From Anaerolineae bacterium (GTDB taxonomy: Bacteria > Chloroflexota > Anaerolineae > Anaerolineales > Anaerolineaceae): DNA of 64,000 nucleotides. The stretch is taken from contig JABUFD010000006.1 in NCBI GenBank assembly GCA_013314735.1, positions 100,998 through 164,997 on the forward strand, written 5' to 3'. The notes under the pieces are model-generated. The model was given only the letters and a program-made list of their open reading frames with translations, searched no databases and was not told where the DNA came from. Positions 8,521-17,977 of this stretch are shown here, in pieces (the first letter of the stretch is position 1; every line of letters starts with the position of its first letter). The translations under genes were made by a program, and so were the position numbers.

Positions 8521-8985
8521 TTATTTTTCCCGTTTGCCCTCTGCCAGCAGCTGCACCATTTCGGCAATGCGCCTGGCGCGGGTGTCATCGCGTTTGGCGC
8601 TTTCGATCCAGCGGATGTAATTCTTGCGGTAAAAGGTTGGCAGGCCGTCAAAGAAGGTTTTCGCCGCCGGGTGGGCGTCCAGCGCCTGGCGGATATCCGC
8701 TGCCAGGTTGGCGTCCTGCGGGCCTTCCAGTTCCAGGGTGACAACCACCGGATCGCCGGCGCTGAGGCCGCTGTCGCGCAGCCAGGCGGCACCCACGCGG
8801 AGGAAATAAGCCTCTTCCTGGGCGCCGAGGGTGCCGCGCACCGCGTGGCCGTTGATGGTACCGGTGACGGCAAACCGCGGCCTTGCCCCCCAGGCTTGCA
8901 CGGGTGGAAACGGCAATGCCACAAACGTGAACTTTCCTTCACGCTGGAGGATGGTTTCGAAGGTCTGATGGGTTGGTGTTGTCAT
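8521..8985 (-). CDS. DUF1905 / YdeI-like protein
   Basis: A 154-residue protein. Residues 10-95 (RFAVTGTINGHAVRGTL through DPVVVTLELEGPQ) resemble the small beta-barrel DUF1905. The C-terminal part (FFDGLPTFYRKNYIRWIESAKRDDTRARRI, described in pieces) matches the YdeI/OmpD-associated helical tail with its conserved Y-R-x-x-Y-x-x-W-I pattern. The biochemical role of these proteins is unknown. The ATG at 8985 has GGAG 9 bases upstream. Its first 47 bases overlap the 3' end of the metallo-beta-lactamase gene in another frame, so the ribosome binding site sits inside that gene, which suggests coupled expression. Confidence 0.78.
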   Translation of the reverse strand: MTTPTHQTFETILQREGKFTFVALPFPPVQAWGARPRFAVTGTINGHAVRGTLGAQEEAYFLRVGAAWLRDSGLSAGDPVVVTLELEGPQDANLAADIRQALDAHPAAKTFFDGLPTFYRKNYIRWIESAKRDDTRARRIAEMVQLLAEGKREK

Positions 8986-9865
8986 TCCAGTAACTCCTTA
9001 AGCCGGCATACTCCAGCACCATCCCGCTGCCGACTTCTTCCAGCGGCAGGCGCTGGGCGAGGGCGATTTTGGCGCGCAGGTCGGTACAGTGGCAGGCATG
9101 CACGGCGGCGGGGCACAGGCTGGCAAGGAAATCCGTGGTGCCCTGCAGGCGTTCGGGGGAAGGGTTCAGCAGGTGGAAGCCGCCGATGATGTCACGCACG
9201 CGCGCCTCGCCGGTACATTCACGCGCGTATTGCACGATGTTGCCGATGCCGGCATGCGAACAGCCGGTGAGGATCACCAACCCTTCGGCGGTGCGCACCG
9301 CCAGGGCGGTATCATCGCGCAGCAGGTCAGGGCCGTCGGTGCTGCTGCCGATGGCGGCGGCGGGTTCAAAGGCGGTACGGCGCGGAATTTCGCCGAGGAA
9401 CAGCACGTGTTCGCTGAGCCACGCCGGTTCCGCGCTCAGGCGCAAATCGAATAAATCGGCCAGGCTGGCGCGCGAGATCACATTGCCGATCTGGCGCGGG
9501 GCGGGGGCAAAGGCTTTACGTTCCAGCGCGTCGGGGTGTGCCACAAATTCCGGTTTCGGCGCGGGTGGCTCCGCGGAAGGGCGGTGGAATTCCGCCTCGG
9601 ACATGCGGCGCATCAGCGGCAGCAGTCCCCAGGTGTGGTCGAGGTGTCCATGGGAGAGAACGATCATGTCCGCGGTGAGCGGATCGATCTCCATGCGCTG
9701 GGCATTGTACAGGAAGGCATCCGAGTAGCCGGTATCGAACAGGATGCGCCGGCCATCGGCCTCGAGCCAGGCGGAAAAGCCCGGTTCGCCGAGGAAGTAG
9801 CGGTCGATGAGGGTGTTGTTGTCGAGCAGGATGCGGATGCGGATGGTTTCCCGGACCGGGGTCAT
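8939..9865 (-). CDS. metallo-beta-lactamase-fold hydrolase
   Basis: A 308-residue enzyme. LSHGHLDHTWGL (about residue 70) is the H-x-H-x-D-H zinc site, preceded by ILFDTGYSD. A later GCSHAGIGNIVQYARE block, a histidine in IIGGFHLL, and VHACHCTD complete a pattern seen in the subfamily annotated near dihydropteridine/ribofuranosylaminobenzene phosphate synthases. The substrate is uncertain. The ATG at 9865 overlaps the stop codon of the preceding DUF3795 gene (ATGA), implying translational coupling. The 3' end overlaps the following DUF1905 gene by 47 bases. Confidence 0.82.
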   Translation of the reverse strand: MTPVRETIRIRILLDNNTLIDRYFLGEPGFSAWLEADGRRILFDTGYSDAFLYNAQRMEIDPLTADMIVLSHGHLDHTWGLLPLMRRMSEAEFHRPSAEPPAPKPEFVAHPDALERKAFAPAPRQIGNVISRASLADLFDLRLSAEPAWLSEHVLFLGEIPRRTAFEPAAAIGSSTDGPDLLRDDTALAVRTAEGLVILTGCSHAGIGNIVQYARECTGEARVRDIIGGFHLLNPSPERLQGTTDFLASLCPAAVHACHCTDLRAKIALAQRLPLEEVGSGMVLEYAGLRSYWNDNTNPSDLRNHPPA

Positions 9866-10296
9866 GGCTGTTTCCCGCCGAGGGCTTGTTTGCGCTGCTG
9901 GTATTCGCTGTAGCGCGCGCTGTATTCGGCTTTGGCGTAGTGCTGCCGCAGGCGGCGTTCGTCATCCTGCCAGTAGGCGGCCTGTTCCGCCAGCCAGGCT
10001 TCCGCCCCGATCTTGCGGATGCGGCGCAGGTTTTCGATCACCGGCAGGTGCGAGCGCCAGATGGGGTCATAGGCGAATTCGATCAGACGCGTGCAGGGCA
10101 GATCATCGCATTCGGCGCAGGTACGGTAGCCTTTGCCGCGGACGCACGCAACGATTTTGCAGTGGGCATGGTGCCAGCAGGCCGCGCACTGTCCGCAGGT
10201 GCAGTCACTGCCGCAGCCGGCACAGTCACCGGCGGCCAGGTCGACGCAGATGCCGCAGTACAGGCCGCAGGGAGCAAGATATGCCTGGTCTTTCAT
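9862..10296 (-). CDS. cysteine-rich DUF3795 protein
   Basis: A 144-residue protein whose first ~60 residues hold about fifteen cysteines: CGLYCGICVD, CAGCGSDCTCGQCAACW, then CKIVACV and CAECDDLPC. This is the pattern of DUF3795, a presumed zinc- or iron-sulfur-binding family of unknown function that is common in anaerobes. The C-terminal half is helical and charged. The start at 10296 has AAGGAG 8 bases upstream. It is first in a tightly overlapped set with the metallo-beta-lactamase-fold and DUF1905/YdeI-like genes. Confidence 0.78.
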   Translation of the reverse strand: MKDQAYLAPCGLYCGICVDLAAGDCAGCGSDCTCGQCAACWHHAHCKIVACVRGKGYRTCAECDDLPCTRLIEFAYDPIWRSHLPVIENLRRIRKIGAEAWLAEQAAYWQDDERRLRQHYAKAEYSARYSEYQQRKQALGGKQP

Positions 10297-10404
10297 TACA
10301 ATTCTCCTTGGGGAAATAGCGGGTGGATACGATGATGATAGCACCAGCCGGCAGCGTTTGTAAAGGCGTTGGATGGTGCAGCGCTGCCAGGGGGAGGGAT
10401 GGTT

Positions 10405-12819
10405 TCACCGGGCTTGCGGCGGGTCAATGCTTTCACTGCGCCGGATGGTGACGGCCGCGTCCCGGACGGCGGTGATGGAAAAGCGGCCGTCGTGATCGTT
10501 GACCACGGCGCCGTCTGCCAGCTCCATAATATACCCCGCCCCGGTGACAACCGTGATCCTGCCGTCCACCCTGGGCAGCAGCCGGGCGGTAACCAGGCGG
10601 TGGTCCTGCCAGCGGGCATCGACTACCACGTTCCCGCGCGCGACCAGCCCATGAAAACTCCCCGCCTCCCAGCTGTCCGGCAGTGCCGGCAGGAGGACGA
10701 TCTCCTCATTGTGGCTGTGCAGCAGCATTTCGATCACGGCCTGCACCGCGCCCAGGTTGCCATCCATCTGCAGCGGTTTGTTGTCTTCCATCAGCTTGGG
10801 CACCTGGCGGATATTGCAGCAGCTGAACAGATTGGGCAAACTTGAATGGCGAACCATACTGCCCAGCAGGTCCCTGGCGCTGTTCCCGTCGCCCAGCCTG
10901 GCCATCAACCCGCCTGTCCACGCGCGGCTCCAGCCGTTGTTCACCCCGCCATTGCGGATACGTTTCTCGATGCTGTGGCGCACCGCCTGCCACAATTCCG
11001 GCTCCCGCTCGGTGATGCCGTGATACGGGTAAGCGCCGATCAGATGCGATTGATGGCGGTGGTCCGGGTAGGCCTCATCGACTTCAAAGCCCCACTCCAA
11101 AATGGCGCCGTCCGCGCCAATGCGGGGGGGCGCGATCATCGCGGCGGCGATTTCAACCTGCGCCCGGAAATCTTGCGGCATTTCAACTTCATCCCGCCCG
11201 TTGGATTGCAGCACATCAAGCGCTTGCAGGCAATCCCGCAACAGTAGGGCGATCAGTTCAGCATCCATCGCGCTCATCCGGCAAAATGACAAATGCTGTC
11301 CCGCCGCGGAGAGATAGATATTCTCCGGCGAAGAGGTCACGCCCATCACAAGCTGGCCGTCCTCCACTTCCATGAAATCGAGCACAAACAGCAGCGCGTC
11401 CCGCAGGATCGGCCAGGCGCGCGCGAGAAAATCGAGGTCATGCGTATAGCGGTAATGCTCCCACAGGTCAACCGCGATCCACACCCCGCCCAGGAACCAG
11501 TAGGAGCAATGTGTCCCGGCATCCTGCACGGCGGTATCGGCCCAGATATCGGTGTTGTTGTGCAGCACAAACCCGCGGCAGCTGTACATGGTTTGGGCGG
11601 TGACCAGGCCGTTTTCACGGATCCTTTCGGCCAATTGCAGGTAGGCTTCAAAGCACGCTGAGAGATTGGCGGCATCAGCAGGCCAGTACGCCATTTGCAG
11701 ATTGATGTTGGTGGTGAACTTCGCATCCCAGATGGGGAGCAAATCGCGGCACCAGATGCCCTGGAGATTGGCCGGCAGGACACAGCTGCGGCTGCTGCTC
11801 AGCAGCAGGTAACGCCCAAAGGCGAACAACACCACCACCAGGTGATCCTCCAGCGCCTGCCAGGTGAGCGGCTGCGGCAGCACGGAAAGGTCATTGCGGG
11901 TGTAGGCATCAAACACCCGGTTCATTGCCAGGGGACCGGCGGGGACCGCGGGATGGTCCAGTTCCACCGAAGCCGCGCCAAACAAGGGCTGCCATTCCGC
12001 GAGGTGGTCGCGCAGGCAGGCATCGAAGCCCTTCTGCAGGGCGGTTTTGCAGCGTGATACGCACAGGTCTTCAATCGCTTCGGTTTCGTAATTGGTGCCG
12101 CCGGCAACCATCAGCACCGCTTCGGCGGCATCGTTGACCACGAACTGGCTGCCAACCAGGGTGCTTACGCCTGTGCTGGCGCCGAACAACGCCCCGCGGA
12201 AGATCAGCCCGTGTTCACCGCCGCAGTGCCCGCGCATCACCAGGCCTTCCCTGCCGTGGCGCACAATGGCATCCATGTGGGTGCCGTAGCTGAAATTTCC
12301 CACCCGTTCCCCGCGCTCGATGGTGGCGGTGAAGTTCAGCACCGGCTGCGAGGCACGCAGGCGGATGGCCAGCACCTGGTCCGGCTGGCTGACAAACGCC
12401 GTCAGCTGGTACGAAATGCCGTCGATCCGGTAAGTTTCGGTCACCACGGCGGTTTCCAGGTCGAGGATGCGCTGATAATCTTCCATCCTGCCTGTGTGGG
12501 CCAGGAAATTCAATACCACCATGCCCAGGGTTGAATAGTGGCGCTGCGTTTCGGGGGTGCCGGTGAGCGCTAACAGCGCCAATTGTTCTGCTTCGCGGAC
12601 CTGCCCGGTGCGCATCATTTCCCGCATCCGGCCGATGGTTTGGATCGCATCAGGATTGTTGCGGTCCCGTGGGCCGCCGTACCAGACGGTTTCCTCGTTG
12701 AGCAGGATGTGCTTTTCCGGCAGCCCGCCCGTGACCACGGCGCCCAGCCTGCCGTTGCCCAGCGGCAAACCTTCATCAAACCTGAGGGAAGGCGTATCAA
12801 ACAGGATGTGTGGTCGCAT
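10405..12819 (-). CDS. glycoside hydrolase family 95 (alpha-L-fucosidase/galactosidase type)
   Basis: An 804-residue protein. The N terminus GLPLGNGRLGAVVTGGLPE followed by ILLNEETVWYGGP is the hallmark opening of GH95. Family active-site segments are present: TTNINLQMAYWPAD near residue 375 (the two Asn that activate water), LEWGFEVDEAYPDHRHQSH near 576 (the general acid Glu region), and QMDGNLGAVQAV near 684 (the conserved Asp). Members release alpha-1,2-L-fucose, and some release L-galactose, from glycans. No signal peptide is visible, so it may act on imported oligosaccharides in the cytoplasm. AAGGAG lies 7 bases before the ATG. It fits with the GH172-like gene further on as part of a carbohydrate-degrading repertoire. 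Confidence 0.9.
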   Translation of the reverse strand: MRPHILFDTPSLRFDEGLPLGNGRLGAVVTGGLPEKHILLNEETVWYGGPRDRNNPDAIQTIGRMREMMRTGQVREAEQLALLALTGTPETQRHYSTLGMVVLNFLAHTGRMEDYQRILDLETAVVTETYRIDGISYQLTAFVSQPDQVLAIRLRASQPVLNFTATIERGERVGNFSYGTHMDAIVRHGREGLVMRGHCGGEHGLIFRGALFGASTGVSTLVGSQFVVNDAAEAVLMVAGGTNYETEAIEDLCVSRCKTALQKGFDACLRDHLAEWQPLFGAASVELDHPAVPAGPLAMNRVFDAYTRNDLSVLPQPLTWQALEDHLVVVLFAFGRYLLLSSSRSCVLPANLQGIWCRDLLPIWDAKFTTNINLQMAYWPADAANLSACFEAYLQLAERIRENGLVTAQTMYSCRGFVLHNNTDIWADTAVQDAGTHCSYWFLGGVWIAVDLWEHYRYTHDLDFLARAWPILRDALLFVLDFMEVEDGQLVMGVTSSPENIYLSAAGQHLSFCRMSAMDAELIALLLRDCLQALDVLQSNGRDEVEMPQDFRAQVEIAAAMIAPPRIGADGAILEWGFEVDEAYPDHRHQSHLIGAYPYHGITEREPELWQAVRHSIEKRIRNGGVNNGWSRAWTGGLMARLGDGNSARDLLGSMVRHSSLPNLFSCCNIRQVPKLMEDNKPLQMDGNLGAVQAVIEMLLHSHNEEIVLLPALPDSWEAGSFHGLVARGNVVVDARWQDHRLVTARLLPRVDGRITVVTGAGYIMELADGAVVNDHDGRFSITAVRDAAVTIRRSESIDPPQAR

Positions 12820-12862
12820 GGTTCACTCCTTGCTGCGGGGGGATTGCTTTCTGAATATAGTA

Positions 12863-12891
12863 GTTATAGGGGGGATGGCAGGTTTTGTCAA
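12863..12891 (-). promoter_or_regulatory. sigma-70-type promoter of the GH95 gene
   Basis: Minus strand TTGACA (12886-12891), 17-base spacer, TATAAC (12863-12868). The predicted start near 12856 gives a leader of about 36 bases before the ATG with its AAGGAG site. Confidence 0.65.
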
Positions 12892-12989
12892 ACGCTGGAT
12901 GACAGCGCCGACGGGCTTGCGGCGGCATGCCGCGTTTCTTTTTTAAGGTTAAGGCTTTCCTCATCGTCTGCAATGTTAAAAAAATCCGC

Positions 12990-13241
12990 TATAATTAAAG
13001 AAGCCCCGCCTGTTAACCTGTGTGTATGGCCGATTGACCCGGTCAGGCCTGGCGGTTGCCTGTGGCGGCTCTGGATTAAGAAGGAAATCCGTGACACCAT
13101 TCTTAACAAATATGACCTATGGTACTGTACAGATCGGGGGCTTTCCTCTATAGTTAGTGTTGGTTCAAACCGGGCTGTTTGCGTGCCCGGATAACAATGT
13201 GTGTACTGTAATCCCAGATTATTTAGAATCGGAGAAACCAT
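12990..13241 (+). promoter_or_regulatory. nifJ upstream region: candidate promoters, dyad and hairpin
   Basis: The 422-base gap between the GH95 gene and nifJ has no plausible gene on either strand. Facing nifJ it contains TATAAT at 12990-12995 (no good -35) and a second candidate, TGTACA at 13126-13131 with a 17-base spacer to TATAGT at 13149-13154. An inverted repeat TTAAGAA/TTCTTAA (13076-13082 and 13100-13106) lies between them and could be an operator. A hairpin with arms CCGGGC and GCCCGG (13170-13175, 13185-13190) lies about 50 bases before the start codon. Which promoter is used is not known. Confidence 0.35.
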
Positions 13242-16200
13242 ATGAAGCGTGTTTATGAAACTCTTGACGGTAATCAAGCAACGGCGGATGTCGCCTATCG
13301 TTTGAGCGAAGTCATTGCGATTTACCCGATCACCCCATCCTCCCCGATGGGTGAGCATGCCGACGCCTGGAACGCCGAGGAACGCCCCAATATTTGGGGA
13401 ACGGTTCCCAGCGTGACCGAAATGCAGGCGGAAGGCGGCGCGGCGGGTGCCGTGCACGGCGCCCTGACCACCGGTGCGCTCAGCACCACCTTCACCGCCT
13501 CGCAGGGTTTGCTGCTGATGGTCCCCAACATGTTCAAGATCGCCGGCGAATTGACCCCGGCCGTCTTCCATGTGTCTGCCCGTTCGTTGGCGGCACAGGC
13601 ACTGTCGATTTTCGGCGACCATTCCGATGTGATGGCAGCGCGCAGCACCGGCTTTGCCATGCTGGCCTCGCGCTCGGTGCAGGAAGCGCATGACCTGGCG
13701 CTGATTGCCCATGCCGCCACACTGCGCACCCGCATCCCGTTTGTGCATTTCTTTGACGGCTTCCGCACCTCGCACGAAGTCTCCAAAATTGAGATGATGG
13801 ATGACGATGACCTGCGCGCTTTGATCCGTGACGAAGATGTCTACGAACACCGCGCCCGCGGCCTGAACCCTGACAATCCCGCCCTGCGCGGTACCGCCCA
13901 GAACCCGGATATCTTCTTCCAGGCGCGTGAAACTGTCAATACCCTTTACAACAACACCCCCGGTGTGGTGCAGGAAGTGATGGATGAATTTGCCAAACAG
14001 GTTGGCCGTTCCTATCACCTGTTCGATTACTACGGCGCCCCCGATGCCGAACGCGTGATCGTGATCATGGCGTCCGGCGGCGAAACCTGCGACACCACCG
14101 CCAAAGCGCTGATGGCGCAGGGCGAAAAAGTGGGCGTGCTGAATGTGCGCCTGTACCGCCCGTTCGATGTGGAAGCCTTCCTCAAGGCTATGCCGAAGAC
14201 CGTCAAGGTGGTGGCTGCGCTGGACCGCACCAAGGAACCCGGCGCCACTGGCGAACCCCTCTACCAGGATGTGGTGGCGGCTTTCATGGAAGGCTGGGAA
14301 GGCCCCATGCCGAAGATCATCGGCGGCCGCTACGGCCTGTCTTCCAAGGAATTCACCCCCGCCATGGTCAAGGGCGTCTATGACATGATGGCCGGTACCC
14401 TGAAGAACCACTTCACCATCGGTATCAACGATGATGTGACCCATACCAGCGTCGATTACGATCCCAGCTTCTCGATCGAACCCGAAAACCTGGTGCGCGC
14501 CGTGTTCTTCGGCCTCGGTTCGGATGGTACCGTGGGTGCCAACAAGAACAGCATCAAGATCATCGCTGACCAGACCGATAACTACGGCCAGGGTTACTTT
14601 GTGTACGACTCGAAGAAAGCCGGCACCGTGACCACCAGCCACCTGCGCTTTGGTCCCGAACTGATCCAGGCCCCGTACCTGATCGGTTTGCACGATGCCA
14701 ACTTCGTTGCCTGCCACCAGTGGTCGTTCCTCGAGCGTATTGATGTGCTCAAGTACGCCAAAAAAGGCAGCGTATTCCTCCTCAACAGCCTGCATGATGC
14801 CGACAGCGTGTGGCAGCACCTGCCCTACGAAGTGCAGAAGGACATCATCGAAAAAGAACTCAAGTTCTACGTGATCAACGCCTACGACGTGGCTGGCAAA
14901 ACCGGCATGGGCCAACGCATCAACACCATCATGCAGACCTGCTTCTTCTACATCTCCGGCGTGCTGCCGCAGGATGAAGCCATCGAGCAGATCAAGTACT
15001 TCATCCGCAAAACCTACGGCAAGCGCGGTGAAGCGGTGGTGGCTGCCAACTACAAGGCGGTCGATGCCAGTATTGAGAACCTGCACCAGGTGAAAGTGCC
15101 CACTGCCCCTACCGCGGCTGCCCATCGCCTGCCCCCGGTTCCCGCCGAAGCGCCCGCGTTTGTGCAGGAAGTCCTGGGACCGATCATGGGTTTTGCCGGC
15201 GACGACCTGCCGGTTTCCAAGCTGCCGATGGACGGCACCTATCCCACCGCCACCACCATGTGGGAAAAGCGCAACATCGCGATCGAAATTCCCGTGTGGG
15301 AACCTGACCTGTGCATCGAGTGCGGCAAGTGCGCCTTTGTCTGCCCGCATGCCGTGATCCGCACCAAGATCTACGATCCCAAGCATCTCGAAAGCGCCCC
15401 CGCCACCTTCAAATCGAAGGAAGCCAAGGGTTACCGCGAATTCCCCGGTGATTATATGTTCACGGTCCAGGTTTCTCCCGAAGACTGCACCGGCTGCGGC
15501 ATGTGCGTGGAAGCCTGCCCCGCCAAGGACAAGCAGGATCCCACCCGCAAGGCGATCAACATGAGCCCGCAGGAACCCCTGCGCGAACAGGAAAAAGAGA
15601 ACTGGAATTTCTTCTTCAACCTGCCGAACCCTGACCGCACCAAGTTTGACGCCAACAACGTCAAGAAGGCCGGCCTGCTCCAGCCGCTGTTCGAGTTCTC
15701 CGGTGCCTGCGCCGGCTGCGGTGAAACGCCCTACGTGCGCCTGCTGACCCAGCTGTACGGTGACCATATTGTGATCGCCAACGCCACCGGCTGCTCCTCC
15801 ATTTACGGCGGCAACATGCCCACCACGCCCTACACCGTCAACGAAGATGGTTTCGGCCCCAGCTGGTCGAACTCCCTGTTCGAGGACAATGCCGAATTCG
15901 GCCTGGGCATGCGCCTGACCTATGACAAGCAGATGGAATATGCTTCCGAACTGCTGGCGCAGTTGAAGGATCAAGTTGGCGCCGAACTGGCCGACGCGAT
16001 CCTGACCGCGGACCAGAAGGATGATGCCGGGATTGCCGAACAGCGTGACCGCGTGGATGAATTACGCAAAGTGCTGGCCGGCATGGACAGCCCCAAGGCG
16101 AAAGCCCTGGCCAGTGTGGTTGACAAACTGGTGCGCAAGGACGTATGGATCATCGGCGGTGACGGATGGGCGTATGACATCGGTTACGGCGGCCTCGATC

Positions 16201-16796
16201 ACGTTCTCGCCAGCGGCAAGAACGTCAAGGTGCTCGTGCTCGATACTGAAGTCTACTCCAACACCGGCGGCCAGTCCTCCAAGGCTACCCCGCGCGGCGC
16301 GGTGGCGAAATTCGCTGCCAACGGCAAGCCGCTGGCGAAGAAGGACCTCGCCCGCATTGCCATGACCTACGGCAACATTTATGTCGCGCGTGTGGCCATG
16401 GGCTACAACGACGCCCAGACCCTGCGCGCCTTCCGCGAAGCCGCCGAATATGACGGCCCAGCCCTGATCATCGCCTACACCCACTGTGTCAACCACTACA
16501 TCCAGGGCGGCATGAAGATGGGTCTCGCGCAGCAGGATGCCGCGGTCAAATCCGGCGCATGGACATTGTTCCGCTTCAACCCGGATGCCGAAAAGCCGTT
16601 CCAGCTCGACAGCAAAGAACCCACCATCCCGGTGCAGGAATATGCCTACAAGGAAGCCCGCTTCAGCCAGCTGGTGAAGAGCAACGAGGAACGCGCCGAA
16701 ATGCTGATGAAACTGGCGCAGCAGGATGCCGAGAAGAGCTTTGCGGCTTACAAGGCGATTGCTGATGAACAGGAACGCGGCCTGGCAGCCGACTGA
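13242..16796 (+). CDS. nifJ: pyruvate:ferredoxin (flavodoxin) oxidoreductase
   Basis: A 1184-residue, single-chain PFOR, the usual length for the homodimeric enzyme. It opens with the thiamine-binding YPITPSSPMGEHAD motif. A two-cluster ferredoxin domain is visible near residue 690 (CIECGKCAFVCPH) and 748 (CTGCGMCVEACPA). CAGCGETPY near 821 provides ligands to the third cluster. GDGWAYDIGYGG near 973 followed by NTGGQ is the thiamine-pyrophosphate/magnesium site. It splits pyruvate with CoA into acetyl-CoA and CO2 and reduces ferredoxin, a central step of anaerobic catabolism. GGAG lies 8 bases before the ATG. Codon use is strongly biased and a terminator follows, consistent with a highly expressed single-gene unit. 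Confidence 0.97.
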   Translation: MKRVYETLDGNQATADVAYRLSEVIAIYPITPSSPMGEHADAWNAEERPNIWGTVPSVTEMQAEGGAAGAVHGALTTGALSTTFTASQGLLLMVPNMFKIAGELTPAVFHVSARSLAAQALSIFGDHSDVMAARSTGFAMLASRSVQEAHDLALIAHAATLRTRIPFVHFFDGFRTSHEVSKIEMMDDDDLRALIRDEDVYEHRARGLNPDNPALRGTAQNPDIFFQARETVNTLYNNTPGVVQEVMDEFAKQVGRSYHLFDYYGAPDAERVIVIMASGGETCDTTAKALMAQGEKVGVLNVRLYRPFDVEAFLKAMPKTVKVVAALDRTKEPGATGEPLYQDVVAAFMEGWEGPMPKIIGGRYGLSSKEFTPAMVKGVYDMMAGTLKNHFTIGINDDVTHTSVDYDPSFSIEPENLVRAVFFGLGSDGTVGANKNSIKIIADQTDNYGQGYFVYDSKKAGTVTTSHLRFGPELIQAPYLIGLHDANFVACHQWSFLERIDVLKYAKKGSVFLLNSLHDADSVWQHLPYEVQKDIIEKELKFYVINAYDVAGKTGMGQRINTIMQTCFFYISGVLPQDEAIEQIKYFIRKTYGKRGEAVVAANYKAVDASIENLHQVKVPTAPTAAAHRLPPVPAEAPAFVQEVLGPIMGFAGDDLPVSKLPMDGTYPTATTMWEKRNIAIEIPVWEPDLCIECGKCAFVCPHAVIRTKIYDPKHLESAPATFKSKEAKGYREFPGDYMFTVQVSPEDCTGCGMCVEACPAKDKQDPTRKAINMSPQEPLREQEKENWNFFFNLPNPDRTKFDANNVKKAGLLQPLFEFSGACAGCGETPYVRLLTQLYGDHIVIANATGCSSIYGGNMPTTPYTVNEDGFGPSWSNSLFEDNAEFGLGMRLTYDKQMEYASELLAQLKDQVGAELADAILTADQKDDAGIAEQRDRVDELRKVLAGMDSPKAKALASVVDKLVRKDVWIIGGDGWAYDIGYGGLDHVLASGKNVKVLVLDTEVYSNTGGQSSKATPRGAVAKFAANGKPLAKKDLARIAMTYGNIYVARVAMGYNDAQTLRAFREAAEYDGPALIIAYTHCVNHYIQGGMKMGLAQQDAAVKSGAWTLFRFNPDAEKPFQLDSKEPTIPVQEYAYKEARFSQLVKSNEERAEMLMKLAQQDAEKSFAAYKAIADEQERGLAAD

Positions 16797-16841
16797 GTGC
16801 CCGCCTGACATTCCCTTAACCGGGAAACCATGAATACACAG

Positions 16842-16880
16842 GCCCTGAGGTTCGAGATCATGTAGAACCTCAGGGCTTTT
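16842..16880 (+). terminator. intrinsic terminator of nifJ
   Basis: A 12-bp perfect stem, GCCCTGAGGTTC (16842-16853) with GAACCTCAGGGC (16865-16876), is followed at once by TTTT. It lies 46 bases after the nifJ stop codon. Confidence 0.85.
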
Positions 16881-16997
16881 GCTTGCGGGGAATCCCACGT
16901 TATCCCGACGAATGTTCAAAGACCAGGAACTTTTTTTGCGTTTTGACGTATAACAGCTATGGAAGTTAATTTATTTTAACGAAAAGGAAAAGGAAAC

Positions 16998-17813
16998 ATG
17001 TTCACACGAAAATCACTTCAATTGTTCTTCTCTCTTGTCCTGGTGGCTGCACTGCTGTTGGGCGCCTGTACACCGGTGGACACCACCCAGCCCACCGATG
17101 CGCCGCAACCCCCGGCGGATACCGTGGAACCCACCGCTGAACCTGCGGCGGCGGAAACATCACCGCTGATTGCCTTTGACCCTGCCGGTGTGGCAACCGG
17201 TTTTTGGGTGGATGTTGTCCCGGCAGCGACTGATGACCCCAGCCAGCCCTATTGGGGTGTGGCGCCAGAATTTTCCCGCGCCACCCTGGATGGATACACC
17301 ATCAGCGGGCACCTGATGCAGCCGCAGGTCTTCGTTTACCCGCTGGAAGAATTGGCGGCGACCAATGAAGCTGCCGCAACGGTGATTGCTTCACTGCAAA
17401 CCCTGTTGGATTCGCCGCAGGAGATCGAGCACATGCCGCTGTTGCCGCTGTTCAATGCCGCACAGGTGCTTCACACCCAGGTGCAGTACCTGGATTTCCA
17501 GAACGGCCGCGGTGTACGCTACCTGGCTTTCCTCAGCCAGGGAATTGTGCCGGTGAATAATCACGAGTTGTTCTACACCTACCAGGGCATCACCAATGAT
17601 GGCAAATATTATGTGGCGGCGATCCTGCCTGTGAACCATCCCCTCCTGCCAGCTGATAATGCCGTTACCGGGAACGAACCGGCAGAGTTCACCAGCGATT
17701 TTCAGGGATATATTGCCAATACCGCGCAGTCTATTAATGTGGAGGCGGCCGATACCTTCACCCCCGACCTGACCCTGTTGGACGCGATGATGGCTTCATT
17801 GTCTATCCAGTAA
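16998..17813 (+). CDS. lipoprotein of unknown function
   Basis: A 271-residue protein with a classic lipoprotein signal: MFTRK, hydrophobic core, lipobox LLLGAC (Cys about 25). A short Pro/Thr/Glu spacer follows. The remaining ~220 residues form a mixed alpha/beta domain containing VRYLAFLSQGIVPVNN and ELFYTYQGITNDGKYYVAAILPV segments; such domains recur in Chloroflexota lipoproteins, but I do not recognise a named family. It probably faces the outside of the membrane. AAGGA lies 6 bases before the ATG, and a terminator follows at once, so it appears monocistronic. Confidence 0.7.
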   Translation: MFTRKSLQLFFSLVLVAALLLGACTPVDTTQPTDAPQPPADTVEPTAEPAAAETSPLIAFDPAGVATGFWVDVVPAATDDPSQPYWGVAPEFSRATLDGYTISGHLMQPQVFVYPLEELAATNEAAATVIASLQTLLDSPQEIEHMPLLPLFNAAQVLHTQVQYLDFQNGRGVRYLAFLSQGIVPVNNHELFYTYQGITNDGKYYVAAILPVNHPLLPADNAVTGNEPAEFTSDFQGYIANTAQSINVEAADTFTPDLTLLDAMMASLSIQ

Positions 17814-17825
17814 ACACCACCATGC

Positions 17826-17867
17826 AACCCTCCGGGATTCAAACACCTCCCGGGGGGTTGTTTTTTT
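17826..17867 (+). terminator. intrinsic terminator after the lipoprotein gene
   Basis: Stem AACCCTCCGGGA (17826-17837) with TCCCGGGGGGTT (17848-17859), one G-T pair, then a run of seven T within GTTTTTTT. It lies 13 bases after the stop codon. Confidence 0.85.
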
Positions 17868-17977
17868 CATCCGGGAAACCCGGTTCGTTTTGACATTTTC
17901 ACATCGCTGCAACGGCAAAATGCGCCTATAATGGAGTTACCGATTCACTGAATATTCACAACCAAAGGAGGAAAACG

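Noticed and set aside
13156..13170. GGTTCAAACC, resembling a tRNA T-loop, upstream of nifJ
   Set aside because: No acceptor stem, anticodon arm or D arm could be folded around it.
12888..15974. A 1028-codon open frame on the minus strand
   Set aside because: It lies opposite nifJ and mirrors its codon bias; the translation is low-complexity His/Gly/Val-rich with no family motif. Strong GC codon bias creates such antisense frames.
16848..16868. GGTTCGAGATC, resembling a tRNA T-arm
   Set aside because: It is the stem and loop of the nifJ terminator.
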